From Isochrysis galbana (taxonomy: Eukaryota > Haptophyta > Isochrysidales > Isochrysidaceae), in the NCBI GenBank assembly GCA_018136815.1, contig CM030936.1, positions 2,376,331-2,440,330 on the forward strand: 64,000 nt of DNA. The letters are read 5' to 3'. Within the stretch, counting starts at the first letter, position 1. The number at the start of each line of letters is the position of its first letter. A program made the position numbers and the translations under genes. The notes beneath the pieces are model-generated. The model was not told the origin of the DNA, did no database searches, and saw only the letters and a list, made by a program, of their open reading frames with translations. Below are positions 20,840-30,068 of the stretch, piece by piece.

Positions 20840-22297
20840 ATGAAGGCATTTGCCGAGGCTCTTGTCAAGGGGGGTTTGAAGAATCTCACCACTCTCAGTC
20901 TCCGGTACAATGGGACGGAGGGGATGGAAGCATTCGCGGAGGCCATCTCCAATGGGGCCTTGAGAGATCTGAAAACACTCGATCTTAGGACCCAGAAGGG
21001 GATAAAAGCCTTCGCAGAGGCCATCTCCAATGGGGCCTTGCACAACCTCGAACATCTCGAGCTCGATGCGAACGCAATTGGCAACGAGGAGATGAAGGCA
21101 ATTGCAGAGGCTCTTGTCACGGGGGGGGGCTTGAAGAATCTCCTTCATCTCAATCTCATACACAACAAGATTGGTGATGAGGGGATGAAGGCTTTTGCAG
21201 AGGCCATCTCCAGAGGGGCCTTGGAGAATCTCGTCACTCTCAATCTCGCTCACAACAAGATTGGCTTTGAGGGGATGCAGGCCTTTGCAGAGGCTGTCTC
21301 TAGGGGAACCTTGAACCATCTGATCAATCTCGATTTCAGGATGAACCAGATCGGTGACGAGGGAATGAAGGCATTCTGCAAGGCTCTCTTCATGGGGGCA
21401 TTGCACAATCTCCAGACTCTCAATCTCAACTCCAACATGATTGGCTCTGAGGGGATGAAAGCCTTCCCAGAGGCCCTATCCATGCTCCATATGCTCAATC
21501 TCCAGGACAACAACATTGGCAATGAGGGGATGGAGGCATTCAGCGAGGCCCTTGACAAGGGGGGGGGAGGCTTGAACAAGCTCACTCATCTCGTTCTCAA
21601 GAAGAACAACATTGCGAGGATTGGCGCATTTTGCAAGGCTCTCTGCATGGGAGCCTTCCACAATCTCGAACATCTTGATATCGGTGGGAACGCGATCGGT
21701 GACGAGGAGATGAAGGCATTGGCAGAGGCTATCTCGAGGGGGGCCTTGGGCAATCTCATACATCTAGATCTCGCTCACAACAAGATTGGCGAGGAGGGGA
21801 TGAAAGCATTCAGTGAGTCCATGGGAGCCTTGGGCAATCTCAAACATCTGGATCTCGCTCAGAACACAATTGGTGACGAGGAGATGAAAGCATTTGCAGA
21901 GGCTTTATCCAAGGGAGCCTTGAACAATCTAGAAAGGCTCCACCTCTGTACCAACCAAATCGGCAATGAGGGGATGAAGGCATTCACCAAGGCTGTGTCC
22001 AAGGGGGCCTTGAAGAGTCTCACACACATTGATTTGGATGAGAACAACATCGGCGACGAGGGAATCAAGTCATTCTCTGAGGCTATCTCCATGGGGGCTT
22101 TGAGCCATCTCGAGTATCTAGCCATGTACAGGAACGAAATTGAGGATGAGGGGATCAACGCATTTGCTCTGGTGCTATCCATGGGGGCGTTGAACAACCT
22201 CGAATATCTTGATGTTTCTCAAAATAAATATGAGAGGGTGGAGACATTGAGACAATCCATGGGGACCTTGAAGCATATCAAAAACCTCGATTTCTGA
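20840..22297 (+). CDS. LRR-array protein 2
   Basis: About sixteen leucine-rich repeats of the same 30-residue type as in 18663-19736 (for example NKIGDEGMKAFAEAISRGAL), running the whole length to LKHIKNLDF and a stop. Repeats 1, 2, 7, 9, 11 and 16 have small deletions that keep the frame, suggesting selection for an open frame or young age. The N-terminus starts within a repeat, so upstream coding sequence may lie in another exon or be lost; 20644-20839 gives protein-like sequence in a different frame (EELLDCLRRRPLRYISCRRT). No other domain is seen. Role: ligand or partner binding, otherwise unknown. Confidence 0.75.
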   Translation: MKAFAEALVKGGLKNLTTLSLRYNGTEGMEAFAEAISNGALRDLKTLDLRTQKGIKAFAEAISNGALHNLEHLELDANAIGNEEMKAIAEALVTGGGLKNLLHLNLIHNKIGDEGMKAFAEAISRGALENLVTLNLAHNKIGFEGMQAFAEAVSRGTLNHLINLDFRMNQIGDEGMKAFCKALFMGALHNLQTLNLNSNMIGSEGMKAFPEALSMLHMLNLQDNNIGNEGMEAFSEALDKGGGGLNKLTHLVLKKNNIARIGAFCKALCMGAFHNLEHLDIGGNAIGDEEMKALAEAISRGALGNLIHLDLAHNKIGEEGMKAFSESMGALGNLKHLDLAQNTIGDEEMKAFAEALSKGALNNLERLHLCTNQIGNEGMKAFTKAVSKGALKSLTHIDLDENNIGDEGIKSFSEAISMGALSHLEYLAMYRNEIEDEGINAFALVLSMGALNNLEYLDVSQNKYERVETLRQSMGTLKHIKNLDF

Positions 22298-22672
22298 CGG
22301 GGGGTGTCTTTTGGGGAAGTGTGGAGGTGCCCCCCCCCAGTCAGGAGCTTTGTGAAGAAGGGTGGACGCGCTTGCTGGTAGTCATCCACCGTGTACCGTT
22401 TTATTGTAAAAGCGATGTGTTATCAAACCCGTTACGAAACACATTCCACAACTAGATTTCAGTCACACTGGAGGGAGTTCACCCCGATGGGCTCCTCTGC
22501 TACACGTCTGTGCGCTCTGCGGAGACACCTGATCCAGAAGAAACCTTGCCAACTCCCCACCTTTGTAGTTCCGACTTTCTACAGGCGTGACGTCGGAGCT
22601 GAACGCTTTTCCATTTCTTAGGGTCTGTGCGAAAAGGTATCACAGTAGGAAATCATGGATCTCCGGGCACGT
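22298..22672. other. Intergenic; small copied RT piece at its end
   Basis: Apart from 22619-22673, which repeats 20410-20465 in inverse orientation, nothing is recognised. A C-run lies at 22330. Confidence 0.5.
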
Positions 22673-23396
22673 GGAGCAATCACCGCCGCAGTAACTTCCC
22701 TACTGCCCCTTACCGGTGGTAGGTAGACCCAGAGCAGATGTCAACCAAATGCTCGACAAGATGTGCCATATCCTATGGACAGGAGCACCATGGAGGTCCC
22801 TTGGTTCCGGGTACAGCACCGTACATGGCACATTCCTCAAATGGAGCAGGGTGGGCGTCTTCGAGACAGCATACAGAGCACTCCTCAGGCTAGAGAGGAG
22901 ACGGACGCCACGAAGGGGCGTATTCCATTGTATCGATTCCACATTTGTCAAAAGTATCTACGGACGTGATTGTATTGGCAGAAACCCGACTGATCGAGGA
23001 AGGATGGCCACCAAAGTATCCGCCCTTGTGGACCAAGACGGGATTCCACTCTCGCTTCGCTTCTTTCCTGCCAATGTTTCAGACCAAGTCACTGTGGAAG
23101 AGACCTTGCGACATGCTCCTCATCCACGACGAGGCACACCATTGTATGCGGATAAGGGCTATGATTCAGGAAACAACAGGAGTATCCTCGAGTCTTTCGG
23201 ATATGTAGAACGCATCTCAAAGCGAAGGCAGACGACTCACCGCCTTGTCAACCGACGCAGAAATGTTGTCGAGCGAACATTCTCTTGGTTGGACAGATGC
23301 AGGCGTCTTCTGGTCCGATATGACGCCTCCATCCAAGCATATGCAGCATGGACGTGGCTAGGATCTATTCGGCTCCTGAGTCGCCGCATTGCATGA
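22673..23396 (+). CDS. IS5/IS4-family DDE transposase, frame broken near the N-terminus
   Basis: A bacterial-type cut-and-paste transposase. The main frame begins at 22716 without ATG and gives about 226 residues. An N-terminal helix-turn-helix segment (GRPRADVNQMLDKMCHILWT, then GAPWRSL) precedes the catalytic core: first Asp in HCIDSTFVK, second in LYADKGYDS, and Glu in VVERTFSWLDRCRRL, with NPTDRGRMATKV between them as in IS5-group proteins. Upstream, a different frame reads AITAAVTSLLPLTGG, the usual beginning of this family; a duplicated GGTA at about 22718-22725 separates the two frames, so this copy is probably inactive. It joins a copied RT fragment on the left and a Fanzor-like fragment 106 bp to the right. 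Terminal repeats were not found by eye. Confidence 0.85.
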
Positions 23397-23502
23397 AGGG
23401 AGTGCATTCTGTGTGCATTCCACTACATCCTCAGATTAGATCACTCGCACGGAGTAGGAGCTGCTATGTGCACTTTCCCATAACGCACTTGCAGCATGGG
23501 AC

Positions 23503-24054
23503 GTGCTAGTGCACCCACAAAAGCATCCGCAGCGCTCGATGGATCGTTGGAGGGAGTCGAGAAAGGCGAGAAGTGCACTGGACCGAATCGCAGACCGAGT
23601 CTGGGGAATCAAGAAGCGCAAGAAGGGGGAGCCCAAAAAAACAGACTCTGACAAGGACAAGGAACGGACCGTTGTCCTCGTTGGAGATGGGTCGTTTGGC
23701 GATACTTTCCCCCAAAAAAAGTTTGTCCGCGCACTCGCGTGCCGCGGAGTGACGATTGTACTCGACGAGTACCACACCTCCTTGATGTGCCCCTGTGGTA
23801 CATCGGAACTCCAAGACACTGCCGCGATGTTTGGGGTTACACCCAGCGACATCCCCCGCCGCCCTCGGTGCCACAAAGCAGCCGAGTCCATGGGACCATG
23901 TTGCGCACTCTCTCCCTTCTCTTCCAACAATCGTGACACGGATCGTGATGAACTGGCGTGCATGCAAATGCTTCTGGCTGGGTTTCAAGGCATGTGTTAC
24001 GGCACCAGGCCGAAGTGGCTGTGCTCGGGGGGGTGGAGGAAAGTGCGCTTCTAG
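23503..24054 (+). CDS. Fanzor (TnpB-like) nuclease, C-terminal fragment
   Basis: About 183 residues, open from a stop at 23455. VVLVGDGSFGDTFPQKKFVRAL leads to VTIVLDEYHTSLMCPCG and on to RCHKA…CC and NNRDTDRDELACMQML. This order (GD-S segment, the DE-x-x-TS-x-x-C zinc-ribbon entry, second Cys pair, NRD) is that of the C-terminal half of Fanzor and TnpB RNA-guided nucleases. The N-terminal REC/WED part and the RuvC-I aspartate are missing, so it is a remnant or the last exon of a larger gene. The first Cys pair is CxC rather than CxxC. The upstream portion (RKARSALDRIADRVWGIKKR) is basic and helical. An IS5-like transposase lies just upstream and a 65-bp tandem array just downstream. Confidence 0.72.
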   Translation: MLVHPQKHPQRSMDRWRESRKARSALDRIADRVWGIKKRKKGEPKKTDSDKDKERTVVLVGDGSFGDTFPQKKFVRALACRGVTIVLDEYHTSLMCPCGTSELQDTAAMFGVTPSDIPRRPRCHKAAESMGPCCALSPFSSNNRDTDRDELACMQMLLAGFQGMCYGTRPKWLCSGGWRKVRF

Positions 24055-24089
24055 AGTGGTTTTGTGCCCGCATAGCGTTTTCGTACATA

Positions 24090-24560
24090 ACGTTATGGCG
24101 ATGATTGAACGCTTCTCATTTGTGGTGGATGGTGGGGATTTAACGCTTCTCATCTGTGGTGGAGGGTGGGGATTGAACGCTTTTTTTCATATGTGATGGT
24201 GATGATTGAATGCTTCTCGTCTGTGGTGGAGGGTGGGGATTGAACGCTTTTTCATATGTGATGGCGATGATTGAATGCTTCTCGTCTGTGGTAGAGGGTG
24301 GGGATTGAACGCTTTTTCATATGTGATGGCGATGATTGAATGCTTCTCGTCTGTGGTGGAGGGTGGGGATTGAACGCTTTTTCATATGTGATGGCGATGA
24401 TTGAATGCTTCTCGTCTGTGGTAGAGGGTGGGGATTGAACGCTTTTTCATATGTGATGGCGATGATTGAATGCTTCTCGTCTGTGGTGGAGGGTGGGGAT
24501 TGAACGCTTTTTCATATGTGATGGCGATGATTGAATGCTTCTCGCCTTGCACAAGCACAC
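24090..24560. repeat. 65-bp tandem array
   Basis: Units start at 24195, 24260, 24325, 24390, 24455 and 24520, after two variant partial units from about 24093. The unit holds GATGATTGAATGCTTCTCG and GGGTGGGGATTGAACGC. Successive units alternate GTGGTGGAGGG and GTGGTAGAGGG, so the array evolved by doubling of a 130-bp dimer. It follows the Fanzor-like fragment by about 40 bp. Confidence 0.92.
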
Positions 24561-25220
24561 TGCCTCATGTCGCACAAGTAGCGGAGATTTTTAAGAAGAT
24601 TTTTTTTCCCCTGCTCCAACAATGTTGCCAACAACCCGGCTCTTTCTCTTTCAGCCTTCCGAGAACTTTGCGGAATCTTTTTCTCGAACTTGGCAACCAC
24701 GACAACATGAACGTCTTGATTTCGTTCAAGGCTCAAGGCCCCTGTCCCCTGTGACATTTCGTCAGTTGGGATGACCGTCCTTTTTTTCAAGTACTACTAG
24801 CGGCAAGGCAAAGATATTCAGAAATCTAGTCTAGGGTCCAGCGTCCAGCAGCGCCTTGCTTGGTGGTCCAGAATAACAGGGAAGAACACAGATCCTCGCA
24901 AGGCCTCGCTCCAACCTGTCCAAGTAGAAACCAGGCCTCTCCTCTCCCATACTCTTCGGATGCCCTTCTTCCCCTACCCCATCGATGCCACAGTGTTCCG
25001 GCTCTCTCCACTTCCATATTCTTCTTGGTTCTTGGATTTTTCTCTTCTGGTGAGGAGGTGATCCAAGGTGTGAAGCAAAATCCAGCTTGCTCCGCTCGCC
25101 ACGGCGTCGGCCGCTCAGTGGTCGCAGACTCTTCCACCCACCCTCCTTCCCTGCCTCCCTCGCCCCCTATCCCTCCCCGCCCGGTGCACTATTACCTGAG
25201 GGTGGGTGCACGCGGCTTGG
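24561..25220. other. Intergenic; possible LINE-type tail and pyrimidine-rich leader
   Basis: About 24575-24610 reads GCGGAGATTTTTAAGAAG followed by a T run, which recalls the 3' tail of the LINE family but lacks the left half of its hairpin. The final 120 bases before ATG 25221 are C/T-rich. No gene supported. Confidence 0.4.
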
Positions 25221-26485
25221 ATGGTGCCCTCGGGTGCGTTTGGGCTGCCTCGGACCGAGGACTCTGGCTCGGTGCGTGCTGAGCGGTGGGAGGAGGCCAA
25301 CCGTTCCAAGTCGGATCCGCCGCCACGCGTGCACAAGGAGAAGACGCTGCAGTACGTCCCTGCGCCGCACGGGACACCAATCGAGGGCATCGAAATCCGC
25401 GGGAGCCAGATCGTCAAGGTGGAGGCCTCCCTACCCACCGTTTGCCCCCTCTGGAGCATGTGCCCTCTAGAGCCCTCTTGGGCAATGAATGATCGCAGAC
25501 AGTACAGTCAGTGCACTGCGCTGCGTCCTGCAGCTCACGTGTATGTTCGGCGCGCAATTCTGGTAGGTTGAGGTGCTTGCTGATAGCAGCTTCGAGATGA
25601 GCCCGTTTGCCTCGTCGCTGTGCATCCCGCTTCAGCTCCGACTCAATTATGCCACTGATGGAGAGCCGGAGATGGTGAGCTCAACAAATCGCTTGCTCGC
25701 GCTCCGGCTGATGACGGAGCCTGGTATCGGCTTGCCAATGACATGGCAATCAGTTGCCACCAACAGCACAGGGGCATTGCCGCCGATGCTCGTCACGCGT
25801 GCTGACGGCGTGCCCTTCAGAGAGGCCGAGTGGCAGGTGTTGGCTGAGTACGTGCAATTCGCTGATGAGGAGCTGGAGGAGCAGCAGGCACGTAAGCCAT
25901 CGGTCTTTGCCAACTTTGTGTGCAGCCATCTGCTTAGGATTGGCGACGGCGCCGAGTCACTCTTCCACCCACCGGTGAGTCAGCCCTGACCTTGAGCATA
26001 GTGGCTTTTCGTCCCATCCTTGTTACAAAGACCCCTCAAAATCGACTACATGGATCGGTCACTTGGCAGCGTGTGGCATTCTCCTGTGAAAGGCTGCCTC
26101 AACCAGAGCTCAGACCTCGCCAAGGAAATTTTCCTCACTTTCTGACCCAGCGTTCCCACTTCCGCGGTGCTTTACTGCTCAGGGCCAAGTTCCGCTCTAC
26201 TTCATCGACGTCGTGCCTGCTCTAGCCATCAGGGTACCGCCTCGCTCAACAGTACGGCCGCGTAGGCTTAAAGGGCAACCTGAGCTGAATGGACGCATGG
26301 GGACGGTGGTGAAATATGATGAAGCCAAGCTGCGCGTGGGCGTTGAATTTCCTGCTCCTACGGGTGTGGTCTCCATCCGCGCGAGTAATCTCGAAATCAC
26401 GCCAAGAGAGAGGTCACGGAAACTTTTGGACGAGCATGAGAGGAGGAGGCGCGCAGAGTATGGACGACGGTGGGCTGCAAACTAG
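25221..26485 (+). CDS. Unknown protein with C-terminal KOW/SH3-like segment
   Basis: Exons 25221-25418, 25567-25974 and 26183-26485 join in phase to 302 residues; the introns are 148 and 208 bp. The N-terminus is polar (ERWEEANRSKSDPPPRVHKE). The middle, across the first junction (GIEIRGSQIVK-VEVLADSSFEM), has short hydrophobic strands and helices (PLQLRLNYATDGEPEMVSST) but no family I recognise. The third exon carries LNGRMGTVVKYDEAKLRVGV and VVSIRASNLEI, the pattern of a small SH3/KOW-like barrel common in protist proteins, then an Arg/Glu-rich helix (RSRKLLDEHERRRRAEYGRR). No targeting signal is clear. Splice phases all agree, so the gene model is solid while the function is not. Confidence 0.8.
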
Positions 26486-26618
26486 CTCTGCCGTAGCCAG
26501 TGGCGGCAGGAAGCGTTCGGTTGCCGAAGGATGCAGCATCATGCCAGAATGCTAGCAGCGGCTTGTATCGCCTCATGCATACTAGTGCCTGGTGTGGCCG
26601 GAGCGCACAACAACGACG

Positions 26619-26745
26619 CGCGTCCTGGCTCCTGTCCCGACATGGCCAGCCCATCGCTCCAAACCCTCCTCCCCCCTAGTCGACAGGCAGACAGGTGTAG
26701 CATGGGGGCCCTTGGAACTCAGGAGCGCTAGCGAGGGAGGAAAAA
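26619..26745 (+). mobile_element. Fragment of the 755-bp non-autonomous element
   Basis: GCGCGTCCTGGCTCCTGTCC through GACAGGCAGACAGGTGTAGC and GGAGCGCTAGCGAGGG matches 28428-28540 with scattered substitutions. Both ends of the element are missing. Confidence 0.7.
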
Positions 26746-27149
26746 AAACATTCTTGAAAAAGTCCGCTAAGCTACTGTCTACACTCTTTCTTCCGAGCCC
26801 CCGCTGCCATCGCCCTTGCCTCCTCCGCACCCTCCTTCCCGCTCCCCCCCTCATTCCTTGTTCTTCGGTTTCGGGGGGTCGGCCCACGTGCACCACCTTG
26901 GGCCTAGCGTTGGGAGGGGGGTGAAACGGGCCTGTTGAGGCTTCTTCGATTTGCGACGTGTTCATGGACGCCGCGTTGTGGGGGCCCGGCCTAATCGGCT
27001 TTCCCCATGGTGAGATGTACTCTCAGGCGCTTCGCCTTCCCTGCCCGGGGAGCTATCCTTGGTCATTCGCGCGTGTGCTAGCTTTTTGTCTGACGGTATG
27101 TCATAGGTATGTTCTATGCCTAGTCTTTCAAACCTACTTTTATAAGTCT
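26746..27149. other. Intergenic, nothing recognised
   Basis: Mostly C-rich sequence with no coding pattern and no repeat that I can match elsewhere. Confidence 0.4.
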
Positions 27150-27330
27150 ATAAGTGGGGGTCAATCAATGGATGGGGGCCTCGCGTCCCCCTCTCTCCAT
27201 CGCGGACACCCCCCGGGGTGGGCCCGTACATTCAACCTCAGCCCCTGCCCCTGCCCTATCATCATTCTGGCCGCGAGCCGCACTCCCAGGCCCGCATGGG
27301 CCAGCTCTCTCTCTCTCTCCCCCCCCCCCC
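27150..27330. repeat. Dispersed repeat shared with 50938-51110 and 61855-61990
   Basis: CTCCATCGCGGACACC, GGTGGGCCCGTACA and CAGCCCCTGCC recur at 50938-51070 in the same orientation. The CTCATCATTCTG/GCCCGCATGGGCC part recurs inverted at 61870-61990. A run of about 18 C at 27320 follows. Confidence 0.6.
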
Positions 27331-27510
27331 CCCCCCCCATTCTTATGCTCTTTCTTCTTTGCTCTCTTGCTTTTTATTCTATTGCACATGGGGTGTAGGG
27401 TATATGTTTTTGCCAGAGATGCGCGCGAGAGGAGACAGACATACGGAGGGAGGGAGGGAGAGAGAAGAGCAAAGTGTCCAAGCGGGAAAATCTACTGGTT
27501 TTTCCTCAAT

Positions 27511-27730
27511 AAACCTTTTAAAAAAACCTTTTAAAATTCTCACCTCGCGCGCGGCTATGTAGCTGTCTATCGTAGCCACGCCCATTTCCCTTCCTCTCCC
27601 TCGCTTCCCGCCTTGCGGCATCTCCCCTCGTGCTCTACTTAGGGGCCCAGGGTGTGGGGGGGGTTGGGTAGGGCGGGGGTGCACCGGCCCCTAGTGGTCT
27701 GTTCACGCCTTCCTCCTGTGCCTCTAGGTG
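27511..27730 (-). mobile_element. 5'-truncated LINE 3' UTR
   Basis: On the minus strand this follows the 3' UTR of the LINE at 58.8-59.1 kb: AGTAGAGCACGAGGGGA, GCCGCAAGGCG, GGGCGTGGCT, then the hairpin CCGCGCGCGAGG and TTTTAAAAGGTTTTTTT, with AAAAGGTTT repeated once more at the end. No coding part remains. Confidence 0.75.
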
Positions 27731-28098
27731 GCCCGTTTCTCGCTGTGCTGGTGTAAGCGGTTCGTTGTTGCTGTGTCGTCTTTGCTCGCGGCGCCCGTCT
27801 CTTCTGGGATGTCTTCGTGGAGGGAGACGCGCCTCTCCTTCAGGCGAGCTTCCCGGCTATGCCGATTGCCTCTGCCACGATGCGTACAAATAGGTTGCCG
27901 CGTCAAGCTTCCGAATTTGTGCTCAAAGGGCCCACGGGTGCTCTCGTCTTCTATTTTCAGCGTCGCCTTCAATGTTTGATTTCTCGGTTATCTTGGGTTT
28001 CTCTCGCCTCGTTGTTCCAATTCTGGATTTCTTCTATTCCGGTTGCTTTGTTCTCCTTCCATGCTGCTCGTCGAGACGACTCGAATTTAGTCGGGGAG
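27731..28098 (+). mobile_element. LTR retrotransposon internal 3' end with polypurine tract
   Basis: The part from about 27912 (CAAAGGGCCCACGGGTGCTC) to 28098 is shared with 35727-35765 plus 36526-36674. It ends ACTCGAATTTAGTCGGGGAG immediately before the LTR start TGTCG. A purine run directly upstream of an LTR is the expected priming site for plus-strand DNA. No integrase or RT sequence is left. Confidence 0.7.
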
Positions 28099-29503
28099 TG
28101 TCGTATTCCATACGATGACAGACTTTTACTTCTAACCTGTGGGTTATTTTAAGCCTCAAGGTCTCGCCGGCGACATTCCACCCCTTCTCTTACTTTCTTT
28201 CGGTGTCATCAAACGTTCCTTGACTGTCTTCTGTCTTCTCTTCGTGTATCGGGAACTAAGTTTATACTTGGTTCGCCCATGGGGGGGCACGAGCCCCCCT
28301 CTCTCTCCACTCCTCCCCTGCCGTGGGGGAGGAACCACCCATCCTCCTGGCATGCCTGATGGCTTGCCAGGAGGCCACTGCCCTGCTGACCCACTCTCTC
28401 CCTGACAGGCTCGCCTGATTCGCGCGTCCTGGCCCCTCGTGGCCAGCCCATCGCTCCAACCCCCCCTCCCCCCCTGTTCGACAGGCAGACAGGTGCAGAC
28501 TGGGGGCCCCTGAGGCCCAGGAGCGCCAGCGAGGGAGAGGCAGGGGAGACCAGGGCCCAGCCCCAGCCTCCTCTGCCCCCTGAGCTGGCCTCCAGGAGCC
28601 TCCAGGGGGCGCCAGAGGCAGCTGCAGGCCTGTCGCAGGCGCGCCATCGCGCGTGCCTGCAGGAGAGGGGAGAGAGAGCGCGGAGAAGGGGGGGGGCGGA
28701 GCGAGTGCTCCGCTCACCGGAAAATATGTAAGTCCCGCACCTGTTTACAGGAGAAGTCGGGACTGAGAACGCCGCCAGCCCGGTAGGCATAGGAGGAAGG
28801 GGGGAACGGATCACCGGGGGGGGGCGCGGGCCACCGACCATATCTAAGCCCTTTTCCCCTATCCCCCTAGTAGTGCACGGGGGGAGCCGCCTGATGGCGG
28901 GGGGGAAAGGGCCGGGAGAGAGGGGGTGTAGAAAGGTTTGCTGCGTGAGTAGAAAGTAGAGGGTCCACGGCCGCGTGTGCGGTGAGACTATTAAGAAGTT
29001 AATTAATCTCTTCGTGTATCGGTGGTAGCTCCCCAGCGAGGTCTGCCTTCGCTATTCCGACTTCTCTGTCGCACGTCTGTGCGCCGATAAGTTGCCTTGG
29101 TACCGACGCTTGGCAGTCCGTCCTAGGTGTGGTTAGTTTTCGCCCTGTTTGGTTTAGTTCGTGTGTGTCCGTGTGTCGGAACCTTCTTTTTGAGTCCCTG
29201 CGTTGTAGTCCCTCGTGTCTACCTTGGACCTAAGAAGCTCTCATTCTCACTCTCTTTCTTCCACTAGCTCACTAGCTAGCCTCGGCCCCACCCTCCAACG
29301 CCGCGCGTTGCGAGCCTCCGAACCTTCGTCTCCCTCTTCGTCCCTAGCACTCGATGGCTGGCACTGTCAGACCCGACTTCTACTATGACCTCTCAGACAT
29401 ATTCCCGCAAGCAACAACCAACGACTCTTTCACGGCCGCGTCAGCTGCCGGCTCGATCGAACGGCCCTCTGCCTACGAGCCAGTAGTCATCGCGTGTTCG
29501 ACA
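28099..29503 (+). mobile_element. 3' LTR interrupted by a 755-bp element
   Basis: Starts TGTCGTATTCCATACG and ends GTGTTCGACA, like the solo LTR. The right flank (GGCTT) does not match the left context because internal sequence, not a target site, lies to the left. The insertion at 28252-29006 splits it. From ATG 29354 the frame VRPDFYYDLSDIFPQ… runs to the end of the LTR. Confidence 0.85.
28252..29006 (+). mobile_element. Non-autonomous retroelement, 755 bp, with 15-bp duplications
   Basis: Flanked by TCTCTTCGTGTATCG at 28237-28251 and 29007-29021. It starts GGAACTAAGTTTATACTTGG, has a GC-rich body, and ends GGCCGCGTGTGCGGTGAGAC then TATTAAGAAGTTAATTAA. Direct duplications of this length indicate target-primed reverse transcription. 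The end hairpin CCGC-GTGT-GCGG (28971-28982) and the tail match the LINE 3' UTR at 58.8 kb, the presumed source of enzyme. Long frames on its minus strand are composition artefacts. Confidence 0.88.
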
Positions 29504-30068
29504 GGCTTGTGGCTCCGACATTCCTCCTTTCCTTTTCCATTGAGGCCTGCAAGGGCGTCTTCACCTGCGGCTTCGCCCGCGTCTGCGTGCAGCATCGGCA
29601 AGCGGCTCGGTACAAATTCCCAGTTGGAAGAAGAAAAATTATTCTCCCCCAATAGCCACGCAGTAGCTTGGGGGGGGGGGTCTCTTATTGAAGGAATATC
29701 CAATTCGAACGAAATACGTATATTATATTAAATATTACGTAATACTAGAAGGAATACTTCATTTACTCCAGTTTTGCAAAGGGGTTGGGCTTCCCGCCAT
29801 CAAGGATCAATCAAGGAGTGGGCCACACTCTTGGGTTGGTATCTCGTTGCTAGATGTGTCAATGTGAGAATACCCATCATGAACCCAACGGGAAAAGAGT
29901 GGGGGAGACGTGACCAATTGGAAAAGCCTTAGGCCCACGTGCGCACTATCCTGCTCACCGCAACACTTTTCGCGCAAGCGCTAGTGCAAGTGCTCGCGCT
30001 CTGCTGCTAATAGATCAGCGACTGTATCTAGGGATAGCACTGTTCAATCCAACTTTATCTGCACCTAC
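29504..30068. other. Intergenic, A/T-rich in part
   Basis: A G-run at 29671 is followed by A/T-rich sequence (TATTATATTAAATATTACG near 29721). No coding frame or repeat is recognised. It separates the LTR end from the 3' end of the PARP gene. Confidence 0.45.

Noticed and set aside
24090-24560. CRISPR-like array
   Set aside because: Units are contiguous 65-bp repeats without variable spacers, in a eukaryotic context.
28209-28841. Minus-strand frame of 210 codons within the 755-bp element
   Set aside because: A similar frame in 35757-36370 is shifted and differently bounded; the element is non-coding and GC-rich, so frames appear by chance.
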